DNA of 64,000 bases from Brevibacterium pigmentatum (GTDB lineage: Bacteria > Actinomycetota > Actinomycetes > Actinomycetales > Brevibacteriaceae): positions 2,914,001 through 2,978,000 of the forward strand of contig NZ_CP050153.1 of the NCBI RefSeq assembly GCF_011617465.1, given 5' to 3'. This document shows, piece after piece, positions 18,239 through 26,919 of this stretch. The notes under the pieces were generated by a model, which searched no databases, had not been told where the DNA came from, and worked only from the letters and a program-made list of their open reading frames with translations. Every line of letters begins with the position of its first letter. Positions within the stretch are counted from its first letter, which is position 1. The translations under genes and the position numbers were made by a program.

Positions 18239-19305
18239 GAAGCGAAGCGTGCCCGCACCTGCTGGCTCGGCTTCAACCGTGCTGCATCGGCAAAGATCTC
18301 CGCCTCCGGAGCTGAGAACTCTCGATCCGCGGGACCAGTCTGTCCCGGGGTCTGGCGCTGTGAGACGGGTCGACCGCTGACGGCAGGCAGACTGAGGTAG
18401 GCCAGGCGGGAGGTCTCTCGACGAGCTCGGCGCAGACCGTCCAGGGTCAGGCCGACGCTGCCGAGCAGGAACGCCAGTCCCATGAGTGCAGTGGCGAGGA
18501 TCGCTGTCGGGAACCTGGGCACGAGTCCGGTCTGCCAGAACTCCCACACCACGGGCAGGCCGAAGGCCAGCGACAGTGCGGCGAGCACGGCGGTGAGTGT
18601 GCCGTAGAACAGGCGGGGTCGTTCGTGTCGAACGAGGGCGGAGATCAGCCCGAGGATGCGGAACCCGTCTTTGAAGGTCGACAGCTTCGACTCGCTTCCG
18701 TCGGGTCGGTCACGGAAGTCCACGGCCACCTCGGTGGTGGGAAGACGAAGGGACATCGTGTGCACGGTCAGCTCGGTCTCGATCTCGAACCGACGGCTGA
18801 TCGCGGGGAACGATTTGACGAAGCGGCGGGAGAAGACGCGGTAGCCCGAGAGCATGTCGGAGACTTCGGAGCCGAAGAGCCATCCGGTCAGCCGGTTGAA
18901 CATCTTGTTCCCGGCTTCATGGCCGGGCCGGTACGACGTGGTCTCCTGGTTGTCCTGGCGGACACCGAGCACGTGGTCGTACGGGCCCGAGATCAGGGTG
19001 TCGATCATGTCGGGCAGGTGGGCCGCCTCGTAGGTATCGTCGCCGTCGATCATCACGTAGATGTCGGCATCGATATCGGCGAAGGCGCGGCGGACGACGT
19101 TGCCCTTGCCGGGGACGTCCTCCTTGCGGACGATGGCACCAGCTTCCGCGGCGCGCTGTGAGGTGCGATCGCTCGAGCAGTTGTCGTAGACGTAGACCGT
19201 GATGCCGGGAAGGGCGGCCTTGAGGTCGCCGACGACCTTGGCGACGGTGATCTCCTCGTTGTGGCAGGGAACGATCGCTGCAATCCTCGTCGTCTGCTCG
19301 TGCAT
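18235..19305 (-). CDS. GtrB/dolichol-phosphate-mannose-synthase-like family 2 glycosyltransferase
   Basis: A 356-residue membrane-associated GT2. The N-terminal catalytic domain has IAAIVPCHNEE (about 8-18), YDNCSSDRT, and the metal-binding DGDDTY near 97-102. A QxxRW-like region is not obvious, as usual for this subgroup. Two C-terminal hydrophobic segments (about 240-265 and 280-305) anchor it. It should make a polyprenyl-phosphate-linked sugar on the cytoplasmic face. The ATG at 19305 is preferred over a longer frame because a GGGA SD lies just upstream. It overlaps the polytopic GT-C-like gene by four bases, giving an operon of GT2, polytopic protein and GtrA. Confidence 0.88.
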   Translation of the reverse strand: MHEQTTRIAAIVPCHNEEITVAKVVGDLKAALPGITVYVYDNCSSDRTSQRAAEAGAIVRKEDVPGKGNVVRRAFADIDADIYVMIDGDDTYEAAHLPDMIDTLISGPYDHVLGVRQDNQETTSYRPGHEAGNKMFNRLTGWLFGSEVSDMLSGYRVFSRRFVKSFPAISRRFEIETELTVHTMSLRLPTTEVAVDFRDRPDGSESKLSTFKDGFRILGLISALVRHERPRLFYGTLTAVLAALSLAFGLPVVWEFWQTGLVPRFPTAILATALMGLAFLLGSVGLTLDGLRRARRETSRLAYLSLPAVSGRPVSQRQTPGQTGPADREFSAPEAEIFADAARLKPSQQVRARFAS

Positions 19306-19635
19306 GTGCGTCCCATCGTGGCCGGTCCAATCCGATTTTTCAGGGATACGCCGCCGAGGTGGCCGCGGGGTTACGACAAGGAGAACTGCGGTTTGCATTG
19401 TCGCCGGCTTTCATTCGAGTTCATCTCGTCGTCACCTTGGACCGGGTCCTCTGAGAGTGAGTTCTCCATCACGATCACTCCGTTATGCGTCTTTTTATGA
19501 CATCTACCTGTGAGGATCATGCGTTTCCTTGTCATCCTGAATCGTCGGCCCTACTGGACCGTAGACCGACCCATCCCCATTTTTCTGCCGTCCACCACCG
19601 TGCGCGGCACTGACCAACCACACGAGGAGGCGCCT
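19306..19635. promoter_or_regulatory. Divergent upstream region of gtr-like operon and metNIQ
   Basis: A 330-base spacer between divergent transcription units. No reading frame here is convincing. It carries AT-rich stretches around 19485-19500 (TCTTTTTATGACATC) and 19560-19590 that could hold the met promoter. I looked for an S-box/SAM riboswitch core and did not recognise one, so methionine control, if present, is probably by a protein repressor. The GAGGAGG SD of metN is at 19624-19630. Confidence 0.4.
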
Positions 19636-20604
19636 GTGATCGAACTGCGCGCACTGCGGAAGGTGTTCGGAGAGACCGTCGCCCTGGAGGAGATCGACCT
19701 CTCGGTCCCGGCCGGAGAGATCCACGGCATCGTCGGCCGCTCCGGCGCCGGCAAGTCCACGCTCATCCGCTGCCTGACCGGACTCGAGTCCCCCACCTCC
19801 GGGACGGTGTCGATCAACGGCGTCGACCTCACGAACCAGTCCGGTTCCGGACTGCGCGAGGCCCGCCGCAGCATCGGCATGGTCTTCCAACACGTCAACC
19901 TCCTCGACTCGAGCACGGCGCTGAAGAACGTCGCCCACCCGCTCAAGATCGCCGGAGTGCCGAAGGCCGAACGTCTGGCCAAGGCCCGTGAGCTCCTCGA
20001 GTTCGTCGGCCTCGGCGACCGCGTCGACAACTACCCCTCCCAGCTCTCGGGCGGGCAGAAGCAGCGCGTCGGCATCGCCCGCGCCCTGGCCGCCGAACCG
20101 AAGGTGCTGCTGTGCGATGAGCCCACCTCGGCGCTGGATTCGACGACGACGGATCAGATCCTCGGTCTCATCCGCTCGCTGCGCGACCGCCTGGGCATCA
20201 CCGTCCTCATCATCACGCACGAGATGTCCGTCATCCGCGAGATCTGCGACTCCGTGACGCTGCTCGCCGACGGCCGCGTGGCCAAGACCGGGAAACTCGC
20301 CGAGGTCATCGCCGAACCCGGATCGGTCCTGGCCAAGGATCTCGTCCCCCTGCCACCGGTCAGCATCGATGACGGGGCGAGCCGCCTCGTCGAGGTGTCC
20401 CTGGCGGGAACGGACCTGCCCACCGTGCTCACCGCCGCGCGGAATGCCGGAGCGAGCGCCGAGGCGATCCTCGCCGGAGCCGTGGAGACGATCGAAGGCC
20501 GTCAGGTCGGTCGACTGCGGTTCTCCGTTGACACGGCCGAACAGGCGAAAGAGCTGATCAGCGCCCTGAAAGCCGATGGAATCTATGCGGAGGAGGCTGC
20601 CTGA
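19636..20604 (+). CDS. metN: Methionine ABC transporter ATP-binding protein
   Basis: The ATPase of the D/L-methionine importer. The 322-residue product has Walker [10 protein letters not shown] (about 35-43), signature [15 protein letters not shown] (about 137-151), Walker [13 protein letters not shown], and the switch His in ITHEMS. The last 80 residues form the NIL (ACT-like) domain that in MetN binds methionine and gives transinhibition. The start is the GTG at 19636, just after a strong GAGGAGG SD; a longer open frame lacks one. metI follows with a one-base overlap and metQ after 65 bases. Confidence 0.95.
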   Translation: MIELRALRKVFGETVALEEIDLSVPAGEIHGIVGRSGAGKSTLIRCLTGLESPTSGTVSINGVDLTNQSGSGLREARRSIGMVFQHVNLLDSSTALKNVAHPLKIAGVPKAERLAKARELLEFVGLGDRVDNYPSQLSGGQKQRVGIARALAAEPKVLLCDEPTSALDSTTTDQILGLIRSLRDRLGITVLIITHEMSVIREICDSVTLLADGRVAKTGKLAEVIAEPGSVLAKDLVPLPPVSIDDGASRLVEVSLAGTDLPTVLTAARNAGASAEAILAGAVETIEGRQVGRLRFSVDTAEQAKELISALKADGIYAEEAA

Positions 20605-21278
20605 TGAACGATCCCACATGGTTCGACAACCCGGCGATCACCGATCAGATGTGGCCGGCCACCATCGAGACTCTGCTCATGACGGCCTGGTCGACCGGAC
20701 TTGCCGTCCTCTTCGGACTGCCCTTGGGCATCTGGCTGTTCACCGCATCGAGAGGCGGGCTGAACTCGAACCCGGTCGTCTACCGGGTGCTGTCCTTCAT
20801 CGTCGACATCACTCGCTCGATCCCGTTCATCATCCTCATCATCGCGCTCATCCCCTTCGCCCGATTCGTCGTCGGCTCAGCACTGGGCTGGCAGGCGACC
20901 GTGGTGTCGCTGACGATCGGCGCGATCCCCTTCTATGCCCGTCTCGTCGAGAACTCGCTGCGCGAGGTCTCCGAAGGCAAGATCGAAGCCGCCCTGATGA
21001 TGGGAGCCTCGAACGGCCAGGTCATCCGCCAGGTCTACGTCCCCGAAGCTCTGCCCGGTCTCATCGGAGCTGCCACGGTCACCTCGGTGACATTGGTGTC
21101 CTACACCGCGATGGCCGGTGCCGTGGGCGGCGGCGGTCTGGGCGCGCTGGCGATCTCCTACGGCTATCAGCGCTACCAGGCGGACACGATGATCGCCTGC
21201 ATCATCGTCCTCGTCCTCATCGTCACGATCATCCAGTTCATCGGCGATCGGCTGGCCCGCGCGGTCGACCACCGCTGA
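20604..21278 (+). CDS. metI: Methionine ABC transporter permease
   Basis: A 224-residue permease with five hydrophobic segments. The coupling-helix EAA loop (EASNGQVIRQVYVPEALPG region, about 128-152) is typical of MetI. It opens with WFDNPAITDQMWPATIETLLM, close to other MetI N-termini, and carries IPFIILIIALIPF and RLVENSLREV. The ATG shares its A with the metN stop codon (TGATG). It forms the membrane channel with metN and metQ. Confidence 0.95.
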   Translation: MNDPTWFDNPAITDQMWPATIETLLMTAWSTGLAVLFGLPLGIWLFTASRGGLNSNPVVYRVLSFIVDITRSIPFIILIIALIPFARFVVGSALGWQATVVSLTIGAIPFYARLVENSLREVSEGKIEAALMMGASNGQVIRQVYVPEALPGLIGAATVTSVTLVSYTAMAGAVGGGGLGALAISYGYQRYQADTMIACIIVLVLIVTIIQFIGDRLARAVDHR

Positions 21279-21343
21279 GCCGCCTCGGCGACTCCCACCT
21301 CAACTGCACTCTTCACCACACAACACACATCTCAAGGAGAACC

Positions 21344-22180
21344 ATGAAGACCAAGCTCATTGCGATCGCGACCAGCGCGACTCTGCTGCTCTCGGGCTGC
21401 GGACTCGTCGGCGGCGGCACCGATTCCGTCGGTGAGAAGGACGGCGACATCACGAAGCTCACCGTGGGTGCGACCCCGGTGCCGCAGGGCGACATCCTGC
21501 GCTACGTGGATGAGAACCTCGCCGAGGATGCCGGCCTCGACATCGAGGTCACCGAGTACACGGACTACACGCTGCCGAACAAGGCGCTCAACGACGGCGA
21601 CATCGACGCGAACTACTTCCAGCACAAGCCGTACCTCGATTCCGAGGTCGAGGGCCAGGGTTACGAGATCACCGGGTTCAAGCCCATCAACCTCGAGCCC
21701 TTCGCGCTGTTCTCGAAGGACATCAAGGACGTGGGTGACATCCCGAAGAACGCGAAGATCGGCATCAACAACGATCCGTCGAACCAGGGTCGTGCGCTGA
21801 AGATGCTCGAAGACGCGAAGCTCATCACCCTCAAGGACGGCGTGGACGCGGTCGACGCGAAGCTCTCCGACGTCGAGGACAACCCGAAGAACGTGAAGTT
21901 CGTCGAGGCCGACGCCGCGCAGCTGGCTCGCACCCTCGAGGACGTCGATGCTTCGGTGATCAACGGAAACAACGCCCTCGAAGCCGGACTCAACCCGGCC
22001 AAGGACGGCATTCTGCTGGAGAAGGCCGAGGACAACCCTTACGGCAACTTCCTCGCCGTGCGCACGGAGAACAAGGACGACGAGAACATCAAGAAGCTCG
22101 ACGAGCTGCTCCACTCCCCCGAGGTGAAGAAGTTCATCGAGAAGAAGTGGGCCGACGGCTCCGTCCTCCCCTCCTTCTGA
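21344..22180 (+). CDS. metQ: Methionine-binding lipoprotein
   Basis: The substrate-binding protein of the importer, 278 residues. A lipoprotein signal ends LLLSGCGLV, with the lipidated Cys near residue 19. The NLPA/MetQ fold follows, with VGATPVPQGDILRYV, DYTLPNKALNDGDIDANYFQHKPYL (in two pieces around residues 77-101) and NNDPSNQGRAL. It is preceded by an AAGGAG SD and is the third gene of metNIQ. A palindromic repeat element starts within five bases of its stop codon and may end the transcript. Confidence 0.95.
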   Translation: MKTKLIAIATSATLLLSGCGLVGGGTDSVGEKDGDITKLTVGATPVPQGDILRYVDENLAEDAGLDIEVTEYTDYTLPNKALNDGDIDANYFQHKPYLDSEVEGQGYEITGFKPINLEPFALFSKDIKDVGDIPKNAKIGINNDPSNQGRALKMLEDAKLITLKDGVDAVDAKLSDVEDNPKNVKFVEADAAQLARTLEDVDASVINGNNALEAGLNPAKDGILLEKAEDNPYGNFLAVRTENKDDENIKKLDELLHSPEVKKFIEKKWADGSVLPSF

Positions 22181-22184
22181 ATTA

Positions 22185-22240
22185 CTACCTGACGGCGGCC
22201 CAGATACCTCGCGCGAGGTTGCTGGGCCGCCGTCAGGTAG
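22185..22240. repeat. REP-like palindromic element, copy 1
   Basis: A 56-bp palindrome centred on TCGCGCGA, with arms CTACCTGACGGCGGCCCAG and CTGGGCCGCCGTCAGGTAG and two mismatched positions inside. It lies between the convergent metQ and serine-hydrolase genes and shares sequence and length with elements at 25306, 26854 and 45391. It could fold into a long hairpin and act as a bidirectional terminator here. Confidence 0.92.
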
Positions 22241-22278
22241 TTCGGGAGGGAAAGAGTGTCTGCGGACCGACGTTCCCC

Positions 22279-23178
22279 TCACCTCAGCAGATCGTGAAGG
22301 GCACGGGCAGCGGCACCGAGAGCAGCCTCCGCGGCGGGCTGAACCGAAGCGGGATTGCTCGATTCGCTGAGCACGACGATGGCGATCGCCTGACCGTCGG
22401 CGTGGTCGACGACACCGATCTCGTGCCTGAGATGGAGCAAGGTGCCCGTCTTCGACGACCACCGAGCCGAATCGGACATCAGGTCGGGCGCAAGTCGGTG
22501 GCGAACGACGTTCCCGGACATCAGCTCCCGCAGCCGGGCGGCGACGCCGTGGTCGAGCCTCGCGGGGCGCCAGACCTCGGCGAGGAGGCCCATCAGCCCG
22601 CGAGCCGTGGCGGAGTTGGCGCGGGAGACGTCGAGCTGCCATATCCGATGCCCGTCGCCCTGGGACGATCGAATCTGTGCGAGGTCGTAGGCCAGGTGCG
22701 CTTCGGCTCTGTCGAGGCTCTCCAACGGTGTCATCGTCAGCGCATCGAGCCGGTGGCGGATATCGATGGTCCGCAGCCCGAGAGCATCGAGATCCCTTTG
22801 CACCTCGGCTGCAGGAACAAGGTCAAGCAGTGCATCGGCGGCAGTGTTGTCGCTGAAGCACACGGCCAAGGTGAGCAGATCCTCGACCGCGATCCGCGCC
22901 GGGTGCCGAAAGCGTGCAGCACTTGTCGGACTCGCAGATTCGGCAACGGCCGGTTCGACTCGGACTTGCTCGTCGGCGGCAAGGTCCCCCGCCACAATCC
23001 GATTGAGCACTGCCAGTGCAATCGGCACTTTGACCAGCGACGCCAGCGGCAGCGCTCCGTCGGGTGCGAGCGCAACCTCGGCGTTCGTATCGAGATCACG
23101 GGCGATGATTCTGGCGCTCAGACCCGCCTGTTCAAGCTCTGCTCCGGCCGCCCTGATGACTCTCTTCCGTTCGATCAT
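22279..23178 (-). CDS. Class A beta-lactamase-like serine hydrolase, no signal peptide
   Basis: A 299-residue protein with the penicillin-interacting triad: SLVK at 47-50, SDN at 109-111 and KTG at 243-245. The N-terminus (MIERKRVIRA) is charged and has no signal peptide or lipobox, so export is not evident. The usual Glu166 ExxLN element of class A beta-lactamases is not recognisable in the omega-loop region (about 140-165). It may therefore be a DD-peptidase-like or repurposed serine hydrolase. Its start overlaps the stop of the LysR gene by four bases, so the two are co-transcribed. This is unusual compared with divergent ampR-ampC pairs. Confidence 0.8.
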   Translation of the reverse strand: MIERKRVIRAAGAELEQAGLSARIIARDLDTNAEVALAPDGALPLASLVKVPIALAVLNRIVAGDLAADEQVRVEPAVAESASPTSAARFRHPARIAVEDLLTLAVCFSDNTAADALLDLVPAAEVQRDLDALGLRTIDIRHRLDALTMTPLESLDRAEAHLAYDLAQIRSSQGDGHRIWQLDVSRANSATARGLMGLLAEVWRPARLDHGVAARLRELMSGNVVRHRLAPDLMSDSARWSSKTGTLLHLRHEIGVVDHADGQAIAIVVLSESSNPASVQPAAEAALGAAARALHDLLR

Positions 23179-24170
23179 GGCGCTTCACCCCTCGACCGCG
23201 TGGTCCGCGGAACGGGCGCCGAGGCGGCACCGCTGGACAGCGATCGTCGCCTTCCCGACCTCGAAGGCCGCCTGTTCGCCTCGGAGGCGACCGGTCCGCC
23301 GAGGCAATCAGCGACCTCCTCGGTGAAGTCGGCAAGCAGCATTATGTCCTCGTCCGCGGCGGCCGCCAATTCATAGCCCCGAGAAATCGTCGGGTCGATG
23401 AGCGGTGCCCAGGGAAGATCCAATTCTGCGGCCTCGGCCTCGCTGCACAGCAGCAGATCACCGTCACTGAGCACCGCCGCGACCGCGTCAGGGTCTGAGG
23501 TGTCCACAATGACTTGGTAGGGAAGCAGACCAGCGGTCTCGGCGGACCGTCGGACCCGGTCGCGAATGTGCGGAACGTTGTCCTCGCTCATCACTCGCAG
23601 GCGTCGACCTGCAAGTTCGAGATCATCGCCGGGGACCCGCGCCCGAGATCTCCGCAGGTCGGCGATCCGCACCGGAGCCGTCAGCGGAGAGCGATGAGCA
23701 CACCCCAACGCGACAATCCAAGTGCCTTCGTCTGCGGGAACGGTCTGCACCGAAGCGCGCACTCGTCTCCCGGCGAGATCGTCGGACCGCCTTCCAGGCG
23801 GACTCGAGCGGAAGTCGACCCGAAGCCCCCGGTCCTTCATCGATGCCGCCAGCACCGCAAGATTTCGTGTCGAGCAGGAAGTCGGGACTGCCAGAGAGAT
23901 GGGCCGCAACTTTGCCCGGTCTGCACCGATGAGCAGCTCGTCTGCCAGTTCGACCAGCCGCGTTGCCGGGACCAGCATGTCGCGACCGAACGGTGTGAGA
24001 CTCACTCCCCGTCCGGTCCGTTCGAGGAGCCGCGCACCGAGCTGCTTCTCAAGCCCTGCGATGCGCCGACTGGCCACCGGCTGCGGGATTCCGTCGGCGG
24101 CAGCACCAAGTGTCATACTGCCGAGTTCGCTGACAGCGGTGAATGTCCGACAGGCGTCTACCAGGTCCAT
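23175..24170 (-). CDS. LysR family transcriptional regulator
   Basis: A 331-residue regulator. Residues 1-60 are the LysR winged helix-turn-helix (FTAVSELGSMTLGAAADGIPQ, then SRRIAGLEKQLGARLLERTGRGVSL in two parts). The rest is an effector-binding domain of the substrate-binding-protein fold. The C-terminal 40 residues are an Arg/Ser-rich extension beyond the domain. It is translationally coupled to the serine hydrolase and divergent from the beta-lactamase lipoprotein gene across a 176-base spacer, so it may control one or both. A GAGG SD precedes the ATG. Confidence 0.9.
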   Translation of the reverse strand: MDLVDACRTFTAVSELGSMTLGAAADGIPQPVASRRIAGLEKQLGARLLERTGRGVSLTPFGRDMLVPATRLVELADELLIGADRAKLRPISLAVPTSCSTRNLAVLAASMKDRGLRVDFRSSPPGRRSDDLAGRRVRASVQTVPADEGTWIVALGCAHRSPLTAPVRIADLRRSRARVPGDDLELAGRRLRVMSEDNVPHIRDRVRRSAETAGLLPYQVIVDTSDPDAVAAVLSDGDLLLCSEAEAAELDLPWAPLIDPTISRGYELAAAADEDIMLLADFTEEVADCLGGPVASEANRRPSRSGRRRSLSSGAASAPVPRTTRSRGEAP

Positions 24171-24173
24171 GAC

Positions 24174-24199
24174 CTCATGGTATGCGCTATCGATATGAG
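24174..24199. promoter_or_regulatory. Possible LysR operator
   Basis: A partial inverted repeat, CTCAT (24174-24178) and ATGAG (24195-24199), just upstream of the LysR start in the divergent spacer. The size suits an autoregulatory LysR site. Evidence is position and symmetry only. Confidence 0.3.
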
Positions 24200-24346
24200 A
24201 ACGAGGGTTTCAGTCTTCGACCGCATGGCAGCAGTGGAGAAAGATGTTCAACAGCGAGCATTGCAAGCACATCGAACCCGAGACAGTGCTCGGCCCGCCG
24301 ATCCACCTGAAGTCGACTCCCGTCGGGGAGAGAACGGAACGAATCG

Positions 24347-25276
24347 ATGAACGCCCGTATCCTGCAGTGCGTCGCTGCGTCGACACTGGCAGCCATGGCA
24401 TTGGCCGGCTGCACTCCGAGTGAGGCTCAGCCTGACCGGTCCAATACACAGACCGAAACCTCAAACAGCCCGACTGACAACAACGACCACCAGCGACTCG
24501 AAGACCAGCTCAAGAAACTCGAAGCTCGCTACGACGCGAGAGTCGGAGTCAGCGCGCTCGATACCGAGTCCGGCGAATCAGTTGACCACCGTGCAGACGA
24601 GCGCTTCGGCTTCGCTTCCTCGCTCAAGGTCTTCGCCGTCGCCGAACTCCTCGATCGCACGACGCCGAAAGAGCTTGAGAAGAACGTGACCTGGACTCAG
24701 GCCGATGTCGATGAGGCCGGATGGACACCGGTGACGGAGAAGCACGTCGACGACGGGCTGCCACTGGAAGATGTGGCCGAGAGCGCGCTGAGGGTCAGCG
24801 ACAACCTGGCGATGAACATTGTGCTTGATGAGCTTGGCGGACCAGAGGCTCTCGACGACGCCATGGAGAAGGACGGTGACTCGACGACCGAGGTCACCGA
24901 CGAAGAGCCGGAGCTCAACGACGTCGAAGAGGGCAGCACGGACAACACCACCACCCCGGCCGCATTCACCGCCAACCTGCAGGGCCTTCTCGATGCGAAG
25001 CGACTCTCGGACGATGATCGCAAGGTTCTCTTCGACTGGATGTCGGCGAACGAGACGGGAGACCCGCTCATCCGCGCGGGCGCGCCCGAAGGATGGGTCG
25101 TCAGAGACAAGTCGGGACACTCGGATGCGATTCAGAACGACATCGCAATGGTGACGCCTCCCGATCGCAAGCCCATCATCATCTCCGTCATGACCGAAAC
25201 CGACGACTCCGAATCGGAGGACAGGCCTGACTTGGTCGCCGCCGTCGCCGAGGTTGTGCTCGACAGCTTCCAATGA
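24347..25276 (+). CDS. bla: Class A beta-lactamase, lipoprotein
   Basis: A 309-residue exported protein with a lipobox (LAGC, Cys22) and a Thr/Ser/Asn-rich linker to about residue 48. Class A landmarks are present: SSLK at 91-94 with catalytic Ser91, SDN at 151-153, and EPELN at 187-191 supplying the deacylating Glu. The KTG box is KSG (255-257), a variant seen in some penicillinases. The C-terminal NDIAMVTPP segment matches family members. It should hydrolyse penicillin-type antibiotics outside the membrane. An acidic, low-complexity C-terminal half (DSESEDRP) is noticeable. It is followed by a palindromic repeat element. Confidence 0.9.
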   Translation: MNARILQCVAASTLAAMALAGCTPSEAQPDRSNTQTETSNSPTDNNDHQRLEDQLKKLEARYDARVGVSALDTESGESVDHRADERFGFASSLKVFAVAELLDRTTPKELEKNVTWTQADVDEAGWTPVTEKHVDDGLPLEDVAESALRVSDNLAMNIVLDELGGPEALDDAMEKDGDSTTEVTDEEPELNDVEEGSTDNTTTPAAFTANLQGLLDAKRLSDDDRKVLFDWMSANETGDPLIRAGAPEGWVVRDKSGHSDAIQNDIAMVTPPDRKPIIISVMTETDDSESEDRPDLVAAVAEVVLDSFQ

Positions 25277-25305
25277 GGACGAACGACCCCGTCCCGCTCG
25301 ATTTA

Positions 25306-25361
25306 CTATCCGACGGCGGCGCAGATACCTCGCGCGAGGTATCTGAGCCGCCGTCGGGTTG
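25306..25361. repeat. REP-like palindromic element, copy 2
   Basis: A 56-bp palindrome between the beta-lactamase gene and the ProC-like gene, both on the + strand. The centre is ACCTCGCGCGAGGT with arms of the CTATCCGACGGCGGCGCAG / CTGAGCCGCCGTCGGGTTG type. Several differences from copy 1 are compensated or nearly so on the opposite arm, so pairing is preserved. Confidence 0.9.
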
Positions 25362-25463
25362 TTTGGACGCACGGCAGCTCACCTCCCTTTCGAGGTCCCC
25401 GCACCCGGACCATTGAGTCAATGACACAATGCGAACAGGGACACGCCACTCAAGGAGGAGCAC

Positions 25464-26246
25464 ATGACACGCATCGGATTCATCGGAGTCGGAGAGATCG
25501 CCTCGGCGATGATCGAAGGCCTTGCAGACAGCGAGGCGAAAGCCGACCTCCAGATCTTCCTCTCCCCACGCAATGCCGACCGTGCAGCGAAACTCAGTGA
25601 GTCCATCGAGTCTGCCACGGTCTGTCGGAGCAATCAGGACGTCGTCGACCGCAGCGACCTCATCGTCCTCGCGGTCCTGCCGCAGCAGACCGACGCAGTC
25701 CCGGACGAGCTCGACATCCCGGCAAAGAAGACCCTGGTCAGCGCCGTTGCCGGCGTCTCAACAATCACGCTCAAGGCCAACCTTCCGCATTCCCCGACGA
25801 TCGTGCGCGTCATCCCTCTGCCCGCCGTCCGCGAGCGCAAGGGAGTCACCGCTGTGTACCCGGCCAATGACGCGGTCGAAGAGCTGCTGAACCACCTCGG
25901 CGGATCGGTGATCGCGGCCGATGAGACGATGTTCTCCACGCTCTCGGCAGTGACCGCGACGATGTCGGCGCATTTCGCATTCTTGCAGACGATCACGGCC
26001 TGGCTCGTCGATCGCGGTTGGGACCAGGCGGATGCCGATCACTTCATCCGCGGCCAGTTCGTCGGTCTCGGCACCACTCTCGCCCAGACCACCGACCCCA
26101 TCGACGACCTGGTCGCAGCTCACGAAACCCCGGGCGGCCTCAACGAAATGCTCAATAACGAGTGGATGGACAAGGCCAACCGCAAGTCCCTGGCATCAGC
26201 TCTCGACGCCGTTTTCGATCGCGTCACAGGAAGCGCCGGAGACTGA
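25464..26246 (+). CDS. Pyrroline-5-carboxylate reductase-like NAD(P)-binding protein
   Basis: A 260-residue ProC/F420-oxidoreductase-like protein. The Rossmann motif GFIGVGEIASAMIEG sits at about 5-19, followed by LIVLAVLPQQT and RVIPLPAVRERKG, close to the VRxMPNxP region of P5C reductases. The C-terminal dimerisation domain ends with ETPGGLNEMLNNEW, where true ProC has a SPGGTT loop. The usual proline-binding Thr residues are replaced, so the substrate may differ from pyrroline-5-carboxylate. It has a strong AAGGAGGAG SD and stands alone after a palindromic repeat. Confidence 0.75.
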   Translation: MTRIGFIGVGEIASAMIEGLADSEAKADLQIFLSPRNADRAAKLSESIESATVCRSNQDVVDRSDLIVLAVLPQQTDAVPDELDIPAKKTLVSAVAGVSTITLKANLPHSPTIVRVIPLPAVRERKGVTAVYPANDAVEELLNHLGGSVIAADETMFSTLSAVTATMSAHFAFLQTITAWLVDRGWDQADADHFIRGQFVGLGTTLAQTTDPIDDLVAAHETPGGLNEMLNNEWMDKANRKSLASALDAVFDRVTGSAGD

Positions 26247-26318
26247 CTGCGGACCGGTCGAAGTACTTGCCCGACCACCGATTGAGAGATCGCCCGCGCG
26301 CGTCCGGAGGTCGCTAGG

Positions 26319-26795
26319 ATGACCGGCATGACTGAGTCTCTCACCTTCGCAGATTCCATCCACATCAGCGCCGACCCCATGACGGTCTACAGGACGGTTG
26401 CGGACGTGACTCGGACTGGAGAGTGGTCGCCGATCTGCCGAGAGTGCTGGTGGGACGAAGGCGATGGTCCACGAGTAGGAGCTTGGTTCACCGGGCGCAA
26501 CGTCACCCCTGACCGTGAGTGGCAGACTCGCAGTCGTGTAGTCGTCGCCGACGAAGGGCGGGCTTTCGGATGGAACGTGGGACCCGGCCGAGTCAACTGG
26601 ACCTACAGTATGCAGGATGCCGATGGAGGCACACTGCTCACCGAATCATGGGAGTTCCTGCCGGAGGGGCAGGAGTTCTTCGCAGAGAAGTACGGTGCGC
26701 GGGCATCCGAGGAGATCGCCGCACGGACAGCGTCTGCGCAGACCGGCATTCTCGAGACCCTCGCTGCGATCAAGCAGGTCGTCGAAGCACGCTAG
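26319..26795 (+). CDS. SRPBCC family protein
   Basis: A 158-residue START-like protein of the polyketide cyclase/dehydrase type, with the family's opening SIHISADPMTVYRTVADV and the GEWSPICRECWWDEGDGPRVG region. A long C-terminal helix ends it. Proteins of this family bind small hydrophobic ligands or act as cyclases; no catalytic residues can be assigned. The start could be the ATG at 26319 or the one nine bases later. It is convergent with fhs and separated from it by a palindromic repeat. Confidence 0.85.
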   Translation: MTGMTESLTFADSIHISADPMTVYRTVADVTRTGEWSPICRECWWDEGDGPRVGAWFTGRNVTPDREWQTRSRVVVADEGRAFGWNVGPGRVNWTYSMQDADGGTLLTESWEFLPEGQEFFAEKYGARASEEIAARTASAQTGILETLAAIKQVVEAR

Positions 26796-26853
26796 GTCAT
26801 CGGCAGACGGAGGAACCACAGAACTGGCTGCCCGCCCAGACTGGCCCCTATTG

Positions 26854-26909
26854 CTACCCGGCGGCGGCTGAGCAACCTGGCGCCAGGTTGCTGAGCCGCC
26901 GTCGGGTAG
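26854..26909. repeat. REP-like palindromic element, copy 3
   Basis: A 56-bp palindrome with the centre AACCTGGCGCCAGGTT and arms CTACCCGGCGGCGGCTGAG / CTGAGCCGCCGTCGGGTAG. It fills the gap between the convergent SRPBCC and fhs genes, ending ten bases before the fhs stop. It probably terminates both transcripts. Confidence 0.92.
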
Positions 26910-26919
26910 TAATTAGCTC

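Noticed and set aside
19400-19635. A possible SAM riboswitch before metNIQ
   Set aside because: I could not find the conserved S-box core or another SAM aptamer pattern. A covariance-model search would settle it.
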